Shown here: positions 1 through 5,478 of the stretch, piece by piece
How the letters are laid out: every line of letters begins with the position of its first letter
How positions within the stretch are numbered: the stretch's first letter is position 1
Source: Opitutales bacterium
GTDB taxonomy: Bacteria > Verrucomicrobiota > Verrucomicrobiia > Opitutales > JAFGAQ01
Reading direction: 5' to 3'
Assembly: GCA_028704125.1 (NCBI GenBank)
Contig: JAQVLM010000228.1
Location: 1-5,752 of the forward strand
DNA: 5,752 bases
Made by a program: the position numbers and the translations under genes
Notes under the pieces: model-generated
What the model saw: only the letters and a program-made list of their open reading frames with translations
Database searches by the model: none
What the model was told of the DNA's origin: nothing

Positions 1-306
1 CTCAGAGTGTTGTGGATTCAGTTCGGGAGCATACAAGCTATTCTCAAAAGGTTGACCGCTTTCGGGCGTATGAGCCTCACACACTACCTGTTCCACTCTG
101 CGGTTGGAGTCTTCGTCTTCGGACCGGCTGGACTCGGATTGGGCGGACGGATCGGGTTCGCGGAGGCCGCAGTCCTTGGCCTGGTTCTGATTCTCCTCCA
201 GTGGACGTTTTCCAAAATCTGGATCCGACACTTCAAACGCGGTCCACTTGAGGCGCTCTGGAGGGATGCCACCTCCAAGCTGTGCCTGATCTTGTCCGGA
301 AAATGA
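1..306 (+). CDS. DUF418 (YeiB-like) membrane protein, C-terminal fragment
   Basis: This is the last 101 residues of a gene that begins before the window. The reading frame is open to base 1, so the GTG at 7 is not a convincing start. The fragment carries the hallmarks of the DUF418 C-terminus: a G-R-M-S-L-T-H-Y-L-F motif (fragment residues 22-31), two hydrophobic segments (about 29-48 and 52-75), a LQWTFSKIW stretch (66-74), and an F-K-R-G-P-L-E-A-L-W-R ending (78-88). In the family, the basic G-P-L-E-x-L-W-R motif lies just after the last membrane helix. DUF418 proteins are polytopic inner-membrane proteins. Transport or acyltransferase-like roles have been suggested for them, but no reaction is established. 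The last 13 residues are a non-conserved tail. The next gene starts 84 bases downstream, and I see no terminator hairpin in the gap. Confidence 0.85.
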   Translation, partial: LRVLWIQFGSIQAILKRLTAFGRMSLTHYLFHSAVGVFVFGPAGLGLGGRIGFAEAAVLGLVLILLQWTFSKIWIRHFKRGPLEALWRDATSKLCLILSGK

Positions 307-390
307 GAAGTAGACTGGACTATCCCGAACTCCATCACCATACTCGACACCGCCGGATCGTTTTCCACTACACAAAAACCATACACTATC

Positions 391-1335
391 ATGAAACCAC
401 GAATACTCCTCGCCATCCTTGTGCGCACACTACTGGGAGCCTTTGTTCTTGTCGCCGCATCCTGCGGGCAGCCCCCGAAAACCGCCAACAAGACTACCGT
501 AGTCCTGAAGTATCAAAACGGCGACGAAACGGAACTGAATGAATTCTACCGGAAAGTGGTGAGCCATGCCCATGGCTCCAGAATCCGGACAGATGTTCCC
601 ACCACGGTCGAATGGGAAGAGGACATGCTCGAGCTGAAAATCGGGCGTCCCGACCATCCTTACAGCGTGCAACTGCCTTTCGCGATCATCGATCGGATCC
701 AGTTCGGGCCCGTCGACTACGAGGACCCATGGTTTAACAATCAGAGCCTCATCGCCACCGTATTTCTGGGAGATGGGACCACGCTCAAGGGAGGCACATG
801 GGGGTATTTCGTTGGGGACAGCAGTCTCGGTGAGGTGTCCTTTGACCTGAGCGAGGCATTTGGCAAGGCGGATGGACTGATCGAAATCGATTTCATGCAC
901 GAGACACTATCAACCTATTCCGCCAATCAATGGGGCACGCATGTCGCAGAAGTCACCAAGCGGGATGCTTCCAGGTTCTTGATTGAGCAAGCGGCATTCT
1001 CCAAATCCAGACTCAACGAAAACGCATGCTGGCTCGGCGATCAACCCAGCGAAACCCTCGATTTCGAACGCAATAACAGCATGATGGAGATCAAATGGAA
1101 CTCCATCGCCAGAATCACCCCAAATGAGGGCGAAGGCATTCCCTACACAGATAAACTCGTGATTACGGGGGTAGACGGAACCACCGCAAAAGGCTATTGC
1201 CCACCCTACATGTACACGACTGACGGGATCAAGGGATTGCTACAAGTGACACCGTCCTACCGGCTCTTGACGACCATCGAATTGGTTCACTACCAGAAAG
1301 CACCATTTGCGGGGATTGAGTTAAAGCACGAATAA
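391..1335 (+). CDS. Predicted lipoprotein with internally duplicated domain, unknown function
   Basis: A 314-residue protein I do not recognise. Residues 1-24 look like a lipoprotein signal peptide: basic K2/R4, a hydrophobic core, then V-A-A-S-C with C25 as the likely lipidated cysteine. The -3 residue is Ala rather than the usual Leu or Val, so the lipobox is slightly weak. The mature part is rich in predicted beta strands and holds two related modules. The first runs about 92-148 and the second about 232-286. Both show an I-x-R-I strand (100-103 and 239-242), an exact D-G-T-T-x-K-G motif (128-134 and 262-268), and a Tyr 11 residues after that Asp (139 and 273). This indicates an ancient duplication. 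No catalytic motif is visible, so a binding or structural envelope role is the most that can be inferred. The ATG at 391 is the only start placing the signal peptide at the N-terminus. No Shine-Dalgarno sequence precedes it. Confidence 0.8.
   Translation: MKPRILLAILVRTLLGAFVLVAASCGQPPKTANKTTVVLKYQNGDETELNEFYRKVVSHAHGSRIRTDVPTTVEWEEDMLELKIGRPDHPYSVQLPFAIIDRIQFGPVDYEDPWFNNQSLIATVFLGDGTTLKGGTWGYFVGDSSLGEVSFDLSEAFGKADGLIEIDFMHETLSTYSANQWGTHVAEVTKRDASRFLIEQAAFSKSRLNENACWLGDQPSETLDFERNNSMMEIKWNSIARITPNEGEGIPYTDKLVITGVDGTTAKGYCPPYMYTTDGIKGLLQVTPSYRLLTTIELVHYQKAPFAGIELKHE
561..578. repeat. Perfect 8-base inverted repeat inside the lipoprotein gene
   Basis: The arms 561-568 (GAGCCATG) and 571-578 (CATGGCTC) are exact reverse complements separated by two C bases. 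They code for Ser-His-Ala-His-Gly-Ser at residues 57-62 of the lipoprotein. The arms are seen directly. A biological role is not shown, and the alternating His/Gly/Ser codons can produce such symmetry by chance. Confidence 0.5.
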
Positions 1336-1396
1336 GAGGCATAACGCCGCTGAACCAGCCGAACTCGGGCATCCCTTGATCCGATTACCATGGGTG

Positions 1397-1426
1397 TTGC
1401 GGAAATATCCAAAACCTGCGTATTCT
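1397..1426 (+). promoter_or_regulatory. Candidate sigma-70-type promoter before the 108-residue gene
   Basis: A TTGCGG box (1397-1402, 3 of 6 matches to TTGACA) lies 18 bases before TATTCT (1421-1426, 4 of 6 matches to TATAAT). It sits in the 113-base gap after the lipoprotein gene and would give a leader of about 16 bases to the ATG at 1449. The match is modest, and a promoter this weak can occur by chance. The gap holds no other recognisable element. Confidence 0.3.
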
Positions 1427-1448
1427 GGGAATCGCAACGAGTGGACGC

Positions 1449-1775
1449 ATGAGCTATCAGATCACAGACACAAAAGGAGTAACCCGCCTGAATCCGGATC
1501 ACAAAACGATGGTTGCGGTATTAAAAGAACTCCGGAAACGTTCCACAAACGATGATGATGCCTTTCCGGAAGCGGTATTGACCCACGGGAGCGGCTGGGC
1601 GATAGCGGCCACCCGAAAAGGCACAGCCATTCTTGAGATCCCCGGGGAAGCCGACTCCATTTATGTTCTCAAAAGACTCGGACCCGATGAGGTGATCAAC
1701 CTCTGGCAACAGCTCGCCATGGGAAACTTCGAACGCATCCGGGCGCTGCCGTGGGTGCGAACAGACGGGCCATGA
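1449..1775 (+). CDS. Conserved-looking hypothetical protein, 108 residues
   Basis: I do not recognise a named family. The protein is soluble, with no signal peptide or membrane segment. It opens with MSYQITDTKGVTRLNPD, then a helix (about 18-31) with several Lys/Arg residues, an acidic linker (S32-D37), and a beta-rich core containing L-T-H-G-S-G-W-A-I (44-52) and a K-G-T-A-I-L-E-I strand (57-64). A helix follows around L-W-Q-Q-L-A-x-G (85-92), and the end is a short L-P-W-V motif (100-103). Codon use and sequence complexity look like a real gene, and the strong pattern of Gly/Trp/His residues is typical of a conserved fold. The start has only a weak purine stretch (GAGTGG, 1440-1445) ahead of it. 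It sits 113 bases after the lipoprotein gene and 84 before the LysM gene, so it may be its own unit. No function is proposed. Confidence 0.75.
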   Translation: MSYQITDTKGVTRLNPDHKTMVAVLKELRKRSTNDDDAFPEAVLTHGSGWAIAATRKGTAILEIPGEADSIYVLKRLGPDEVINLWQQLAMGNFERIRALPWVRTDGP

Positions 1776-1822
1776 CATACGACAGCCCTAAAAGGCATGA
1801 ACACCACCAACAAGCTTCACCA

Positions 1823-1850
1823 TTGACCCCTCAGCTGCCATCCGTTCAAT
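1823..1850 (+). promoter_or_regulatory. Weak candidate promoter for the LysM-desulfurase-recF cluster
   Basis: A TTGACC box (1823-1828, 5 of 6 matches to TTGACA) stands 16 bases before TTCAAT (1845-1850, 4 of 6 matches to TATAAT). It lies in the only sizeable gap (84 bases) upstream of the tightly packed gene run, which is where a promoter is expected. The predicted transcription start, around 1857, would leave almost no leader before the ATG at 1860. Either the transcript is nearly leaderless or this is not the true promoter. Confidence 0.22.
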
Positions 1851-1859
1851 AGGCTCGAA

Positions 1860-2645
1860 ATGAAACCCGTCTGTTTTGCCATGCTGTTTGCCTTTCTTGC
1901 CCTTCTCGGGGCGGGATGCCCGCACGAACGCAAAACACTGGTTGAAGAGACCTTGGACCCATCCTACGTCACCGCCAAACAACGCATGAGGGAGGGAAAT
2001 CCGGACAAAGCCATCGTGCTTTTTGAAAAGGTCATCCACAAAAGGCCCTCCGCACCCGAGTCCCACCTGGAGCTTGGGGCTATCTTTCTCCACCACAAAA
2101 AGGATCCGATCCGGGCCATATATCACCTCCAGCAATATCTGGAACAGAAACCCGACTCACGCGAGGCACCGATGGTAGAGGACATGATCCTCTCAGCGAA
2201 AAGACTCTATGCTTCGCAACTTCCCGGAAACCCGTTCCGGAATGCCCTTGATCAGGCGGATCTCCTCGACACCATCGACCGCTTGGAAAAAGACAACCGC
2301 CGGCTCGCAACGGAAAACAACACGCTCAAGGGCCAACTGGCGATTCTTACGGCTACGCAAAACCCGCAGCCGGCCCAATCCGCCCAAGCCACGGCACCAA
2401 CCGCTGCCCCGAACACCCAGCCTGAACGGGTCGCCTCACAACAACCTTCGTCCGGAAGCCAGCCACCCCGCGCCAACCCAACCACACGAAGCTACACTGT
2501 CGAAAAAGGAGACACCCTCTATCGCATCAGCATGCGCTTCTATGGCCGCCCGGACCGGGTGCAGGCCATCTTTGAAAAAAACCGGTCGCTCCTGAAAGAC
2601 ATCAATGATCTGAAACCGGGACAGGTCATCCAACTTCCGGAGTAA
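1860..2645 (+). CDS. Lipoprotein with TPR, coiled coil and C-terminal LysM domain
   Basis: A 261-residue envelope protein. Residues 1-19 form a signal peptide ending L-L-G-A-G-C, with C20 as the probable lipidation site. Residues 35-100 form about two TPR-like helical repeats (for example G46-N-P-D-K-A-I and a second helix pair ending in Y-L-E-Q-K-P-D). A leucine-spaced, charged coiled coil covers about 134-162. A Pro/Gln/Ala/Ser-rich flexible linker spans about 166-209. A LysM domain ends the protein (211-260), recognisable by Y-T-V-E-K-G-D-T-L, a central I-S-x-R-F-Y-G, and the closing L-K-P-G-Q-V-I-Q-L-P. LysM binds the glycan strands of peptidoglycan, so the likely layout is a lipid anchor at one end, wall binding at the other, and a protein-interaction platform between. 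The partner is unknown. An AGG (1851-1853) six bases before the ATG is a weak ribosome site. The next gene starts 4 bases after the stop. Confidence 0.9.
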   Translation: MKPVCFAMLFAFLALLGAGCPHERKTLVEETLDPSYVTAKQRMREGNPDKAIVLFEKVIHKRPSAPESHLELGAIFLHHKKDPIRAIYHLQQYLEQKPDSREAPMVEDMILSAKRLYASQLPGNPFRNALDQADLLDTIDRLEKDNRRLATENNTLKGQLAILTATQNPQPAQSAQATAPTAAPNTQPERVASQQPSSGSQPPRANPTTRSYTVEKGDTLYRISMRFYGRPDRVQAIFEKNRSLLKDINDLKPGQVIQLPE

Positions 2646-2652
2646 GTTATTG
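2639..2652 (+). promoter_or_regulatory. Shine-Dalgarno site that decides a TTG start
   Basis: GGAG (2639-2642) forms the last bases of the LysM gene and abuts its TAA stop. It lies seven bases before TTG 2650-2652, which is ideal spacing. It is the clearest ribosome site in the window and supports TTG rather than the in-frame ATG at 2665, which would be 22 bases away. The overlap with the stop codon suggests translational coupling. Confidence 0.5.
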
Positions 2653-3822
2653 TCCCGCGCGCCCATGCTCTATTTCGATGCAAACGCAACGGTGCCCATG
2701 ACTCACGCCGCCCGGCTGGCATGGAATGAGGCACAGGACACAGCATGGACAAATCCGTCCAGTCCCACCCGCACGTCCGCCAAAGTCCGGGCGCGGATAG
2801 AGGAGGCCAGGGGGCTGATCGCGGATCTGCTGGGCATTGATTCATCCGGGCTCGTGTTCTGCTCCGGCGCCACCGAAGCAGCAAACATCATCATCGCATC
2901 CTGCGCACGCGGGAACCCCCAAGGGCATGTGCTTTGTTCATCCATGGAGCATGCCTGTGTGAGGGAATCCCTCAAACTGCATTTTCCAGGCCGGGTCCGT
3001 TTCTTCAACCCAACCCTGCCCGTTTCCGATTTCGAACAAACCCTCACCGGGATGCAAAAAAACGGAGGGTCTCCATGCCTCGTCATCACCATCGCGGCAA
3101 ACAATGAGACCGGGACGATTCTTCCCTGGATCGACTATGCGGGAATCTGTCGCCATTCCGGAGTCCCTTTCTTTTCCGACATGGCCCAGTGGATCGGAAA
3201 GATGCCCCTACAGGGTCTCAGGGATGTTGATTTTTTCTGCAGCTCCGGTCATAAGTTTGGAGCGCCAAAGGGCATCGGGATCCTCAAAGTATCGGGAAAA
3301 TTCTGGGAGGTCACCGGCCAGCGCGGAGGAGGTCAGGAACACGGGATTCGCAGTGGCACCGGGGATTACCCGGCAATTCATGCCCTCGCACGTGCCCTCG
3401 AGTCCGCCGCACACTGGGACGGGCAGGAATTACTCGCCCGCCAGACCCAAAAACAAAGCTGGATTCAAAAGCTCAAAGAAAGGATCCCCGGCGTATCCAT
3501 CTTTGGTGAATCGCTGCCCGGGCTCTGGAACACGATCGCCTTCGCGCCACCCCATGGCAGCCGAACGGAATGGATCATTGAGCTCGAGAAACGCGGGTTT
3601 CTCATCGGCTCCGGGTCCGCATGTTCTTCCGCGCACACGGGGTCCCACGTCCTCGACGCACTTGGAGTCGACCCGGCCATAGCTGCCCGCGCACTGCGGG
3701 TCAGTGGCATGCGCGATCACCGCCCGGAAGACTGGCAAGCCCTGCTGAATGCGATACAGGACACAGCCGCCGGCTTCGTTCACAACCAATCGGGACTATC
3801 GGAAGTCATCGAAATCGACTGA
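2650..3822 (+). CDS. Cysteine desulfurase, NifS/IscS family (group I, PLP-dependent)
   Basis: The enzyme removes sulfur from L-cysteine to give L-alanine and an enzyme-bound persulfide, which feeds Fe-S cluster assembly or thiolation of tRNA and cofactors in the cytoplasm. The 390 residues match the family length. Visible landmarks are F-D-A-N-A-T near the start (9-14), S-G-A-T-E-A-A-N (72-79), the PLP-stacking H101, N151-N152-E153, PLP-contacting D177 and Q180, the Schiff-base lysine K202 in S-G-H-K-F, G-G-G-Q-E (226-230) with R-S-G-T (234-237), the catalytic C325 in S-G-S-A-C-S-S, and R350. All expected catalytic residues are present. The S-G-S-A-C loop marks group I (NifS/IscS) rather than group II (SufS). 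The start could be TTG 2650 (good ribosome site) or ATG 2665 (M-L-Y-F-D, the usual family N-terminus). No IscU, IscA or tRNA-thiolase gene is in view, so the sulfur acceptor cannot be assigned. RecF starts 30 bases downstream. Confidence 0.95.
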   Translation: MSRAPMLYFDANATVPMTHAARLAWNEAQDTAWTNPSSPTRTSAKVRARIEEARGLIADLLGIDSSGLVFCSGATEAANIIIASCARGNPQGHVLCSSMEHACVRESLKLHFPGRVRFFNPTLPVSDFEQTLTGMQKNGGSPCLVITIAANNETGTILPWIDYAGICRHSGVPFFSDMAQWIGKMPLQGLRDVDFFCSSGHKFGAPKGIGILKVSGKFWEVTGQRGGGQEHGIRSGTGDYPAIHALARALESAAHWDGQELLARQTQKQSWIQKLKERIPGVSIFGESLPGLWNTIAFAPPHGSRTEWIIELEKRGFLIGSGSACSSAHTGSHVLDALGVDPAIAARALRVSGMRDHRPEDWQALLNAIQDTAAGFVHNQSGLSEVIEID

Positions 3823-3852
3823 AGCTTAGGATCAGAAACACGCCGCCCTCCC

Positions 3853-4935
3853 ATGCGAATCGAGCAAATCAACCTGCATTGTTTCCGGAACATCGAGCAA
3901 CTCAGTGTTGCGTTGGACGGATCCACTCCGGCCCTCTTTGCGGGATCGAACGGACAAGGCAAATCGAACCTTCTGGAGGCCATAGCTTATGTGGGAACCC
4001 TCCGTTCTTTCCGCACTTCCGACACTCTCCCCTTGATCCGTAAGGGTTCACCCGAAGCGGGATTGTGGTTCAGGATTCGCAGTGACTCCGGAAAAACCGA
4101 TGAAGTCGAGATCCGCATCCAACCCCGCTCGAAGCGCATTCTGGTGAACGGAAACCCCGTCACGCGTCTAGCGGACTACATCGGAACCTTTCCCACATTG
4201 GCCTTCAATGTGGAAGACGCGCAATGGATCAAGGGGGACCCACAGTATCGCAGAAGAGCCATGGATCTTTTCCTGTCCATGATGGACCCCGAGTATCTGG
4301 AAGCGCTCAGCACCTACCACAAGGCACTACGCGCCCGCAACCAGGCCCTCAAAAACGCATCCGGACCATCCGTGGTCCGTGCGTTTTCCCAGGTCATGGC
4401 ACCCGCAGCATACCGACTGGTCGAAGGACGGCGCCAGTGGATGGACGCGCTCCTTCCGGTTCTCGACCCGATCCATCAACACCTTGCGGCCGGAGCGGAA
4501 AACGTTTCGATCAACTACGAGCCGTCCTGCAGCCTTCCTGATCCAGAGGCATTCAACACACTTCTCAGCAAAGCCGAATCCCGCGACACCCAATCCGGAT
4601 CTACCTCAATCGGTCCCCACCGGGACGACTTCGTTTTCACCGTTGATGGTTCCAACGCACGCAACTTCGGATCCGAGGGACAACAGCGCACTTTCATCCT
4701 TGCATTCAAACTCGCCCAACTCGACTTGCTCGAAACGAAACTCCAACAAAAGGCGGTCGTCCTTCTCGACGACGTGTTCACCGACCTCGATCCCATGCGC
4801 CAACAACAGGCCTGGAGCGCCTTCTCTCGAGGGCGCCAGATCATCGCAAGCGGAACCGTCATCCCGGAGGTGGCGCAAAAGGAGAACTGGACGCTCTTTT
4901 CTGTTTGTAAGGGAAGCATTGAGCCCTACGCTTGA
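3853..4935 (+). CDS. recF: DNA replication and repair protein RecF
   Basis: RecF is an SMC-like ATPase that binds single-strand/double-strand DNA junctions and, with RecO and RecR, helps load RecA at gaps and stalled forks. The 360 residues fit the usual family size of about 350-375. The N-terminus M-R-I-E-Q-I-N-L-H-C-F-R-N-I is typical. Walker A is G-S-N-G-Q-G-K-S (31-38), followed by N-L-L-E-A-I. G-P-H-R-D-D (254-259) and the ABC signature S-E-G-Q-Q-R (274-279) precede Walker B V-V-L-L-D-D-V-F (302-309) and the D-loop T-D-L-D (310-313). Everything needed for ATP binding and hydrolysis is intact. The ATG at 3853 has no ribosome site, but no other start lies in frame upstream after the desulfurase stop. 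recF is often beside dnaA-dnaN-gyrB; here it follows a cysteine desulfurase and precedes a DUF5069 gene. A strong hairpin lies within the gene at 4352-4387. Confidence 0.97.
   Translation: MRIEQINLHCFRNIEQLSVALDGSTPALFAGSNGQGKSNLLEAIAYVGTLRSFRTSDTLPLIRKGSPEAGLWFRIRSDSGKTDEVEIRIQPRSKRILVNGNPVTRLADYIGTFPTLAFNVEDAQWIKGDPQYRRRAMDLFLSMMDPEYLEALSTYHKALRARNQALKNASGPSVVRAFSQVMAPAAYRLVEGRRQWMDALLPVLDPIHQHLAAGAENVSINYEPSCSLPDPEAFNTLLSKAESRDTQSGSTSIGPHRDDFVFTVDGSNARNFGSEGQQRTFILAFKLAQLDLLETKLQQKAVVLLDDVFTDLDPMRQQQAWSAFSRGRQIIASGTVIPEVAQKENWTLFSVCKGSIEPYA
4352..4387. other. Strong bulged hairpin inside recF, terminator-like on both strands
   Basis: The left arm 4352-4359 (AAAACGCA) plus 4362-4368 (CGGACCA) pairs perfectly with 4373-4379 (TGGTCCG) plus 4380-4387 (TGCGTTTT). 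This gives 15 base pairs with one 2-base bulge (TC, 4360-4361) and a TCCG loop (4369-4372), which belongs to the stable UNCG tetraloop class although closed by A-U. Four T bases end the right arm, and the left arm begins in a run of five A, so either strand presents a short T-tract. It codes for residues 167-179 of RecF, in the part between the Walker A region and the signature motif. The pairing is seen directly. A role as attenuator, partial terminator or mRNA-stability element is inference. Confidence 0.6.
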
Positions 4936-4966
4936 CCCAAGCGCTATATTCCACCATCGATTGGCC

Positions 4967-5440
4967 ATGAGCATGGATTACCGCAAGCAATTCGCCGGAA
5001 CGGCCGACGGCCCGACAGGGGCCATTCTCACTGACCTGCCGTCGCCCTACATTCCCCATTCCAACGGACTCCTTTACCTGCCCAGATTCATCGCCAAGAT
5101 CCGCAAGCACCTCAACGGCGGGCTTCCGGCAAGCTACCAGCGCAACTTCACAAAGGGCTTTGACCTTTTCCTGTGCATGCACCTCGGAATAGACCCCCAG
5201 GATGTGATCGCCGCCGTGAAGGATAGCGCATCCGATAAGGAACTCGAAAGCCGGCTCAACGCGCTCCTACCCACCGACCTGCGCGTCGCGGAATGGAACA
5301 AAAAACTTTGCCAGACGGGACTCAGCGAGACCGGACAGGAAAAAATCGCTGAGCTCAAACAATCCATGGGGGTCTCCGACCGGGCAGACCTCATGACCTT
5401 TGCCGATCTCATCGACTACGACGAGGGCAGAATCCCCTGA
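4967..5440 (+). CDS. DUF5069 domain protein
   Basis: A 157-residue soluble protein with no signal peptide or membrane segment. It fits the DUF5069 family, known mainly from Verrucomicrobiota and related phyla and of unknown function. Recognisable features are D-L-P-S-P-Y (23-28) and L-P-R-F-I-A-K-I-R (38-46), then A-S-Y-Q-R-N-F-T-K-G-F-D (55-66), H-L-G-I-D-P (72-77), a helical middle around S-D-K-E-L (89-93), the segment D-L-R-V-A-E-W-N-K-K-L (104-114), and the closing F-A-D-L-I-D-Y-D-E-G-R-I-P (145-157). The many Arg/Trp/Gly/Pro positions suggest a defined fold. The frame stays open far upstream through recF, but that part is only a shadow of recF. ATG 4967 is the first sensible start after the recF stop, and ATG 4973 is an alternative. 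Neither has a clear ribosome site. It is probably co-transcribed with recF (31-base gap). Confidence 0.85.
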   Translation: MSMDYRKQFAGTADGPTGAILTDLPSPYIPHSNGLLYLPRFIAKIRKHLNGGLPASYQRNFTKGFDLFLCMHLGIDPQDVIAAVKDSASDKELESRLNALLPTDLRVAEWNKKLCQTGLSETGQEKIAELKQSMGVSDRADLMTFADLIDYDEGRIP

Positions 5441-5478
5441 AGCCTCACTTACAAGGCCAATCCCCAACACATTCAACC

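Noticed and set aside
359..387. Possible promoter before the lipoprotein gene (TACACT at 382-387)
   Set aside because: The predicted transcription start would fall inside the coding sequence and no proper -35 box lies 16-18 bases upstream.
84..900. Long open frames on the minus strand (84-491 and 430-900)
   Set aside because: They lie opposite well-supported + strand genes (DUF418 tail and the lipoprotein), and their translations are low-complexity Arg/Pro/Ser-rich with no domain.
1345..1375. Possible terminator after the lipoprotein gene (GCTG-AAC-CAGC)
   Set aside because: A four-pair stem with mismatched flanks and no T-run.
2224..2240. CCGGAA/TTCCGG hairpin in the LysM gene, and a similar six-pair hairpin at 4756-4773
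   Set aside because: Six-pair stems inside coding sequence are expected by chance in GC-rich DNA.
3104..3682. A 192-codon + strand frame inside the desulfurase gene
   Set aside because: It is an out-of-frame reading of the desulfurase, rich in Ser/Pro/Arg, while the correct frame has every catalytic residue.
4919..4950. Possible promoter before DUF5069 with a good TATATT box (4945-4950)
   Set aside because: TTGACC at 4932 leaves only 7 bases of spacing and TTGAGC at 4919 leaves 20; neither is a normal sigma-70 arrangement.
4379..4966. Upstream extension of the DUF5069 frame through recF
   Set aside because: The translation before 4967 is Ser/Arg/Pro/Thr-rich with no family similarity and overlaps the intact RecF domains in another frame.
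4515..4974. Minus-strand open frames opposite the recF 3' half
   Set aside because: They are shadows of recF codon bias; no start signal or recognisable domain, and the + strand carries the full RecF motif set.
5440..5478. Possible terminator after DUF5069 (GCCT...AGGC)
   Set aside because: Only four base pairs and no T-tract; the short gap fits read-through into the ABC gene.
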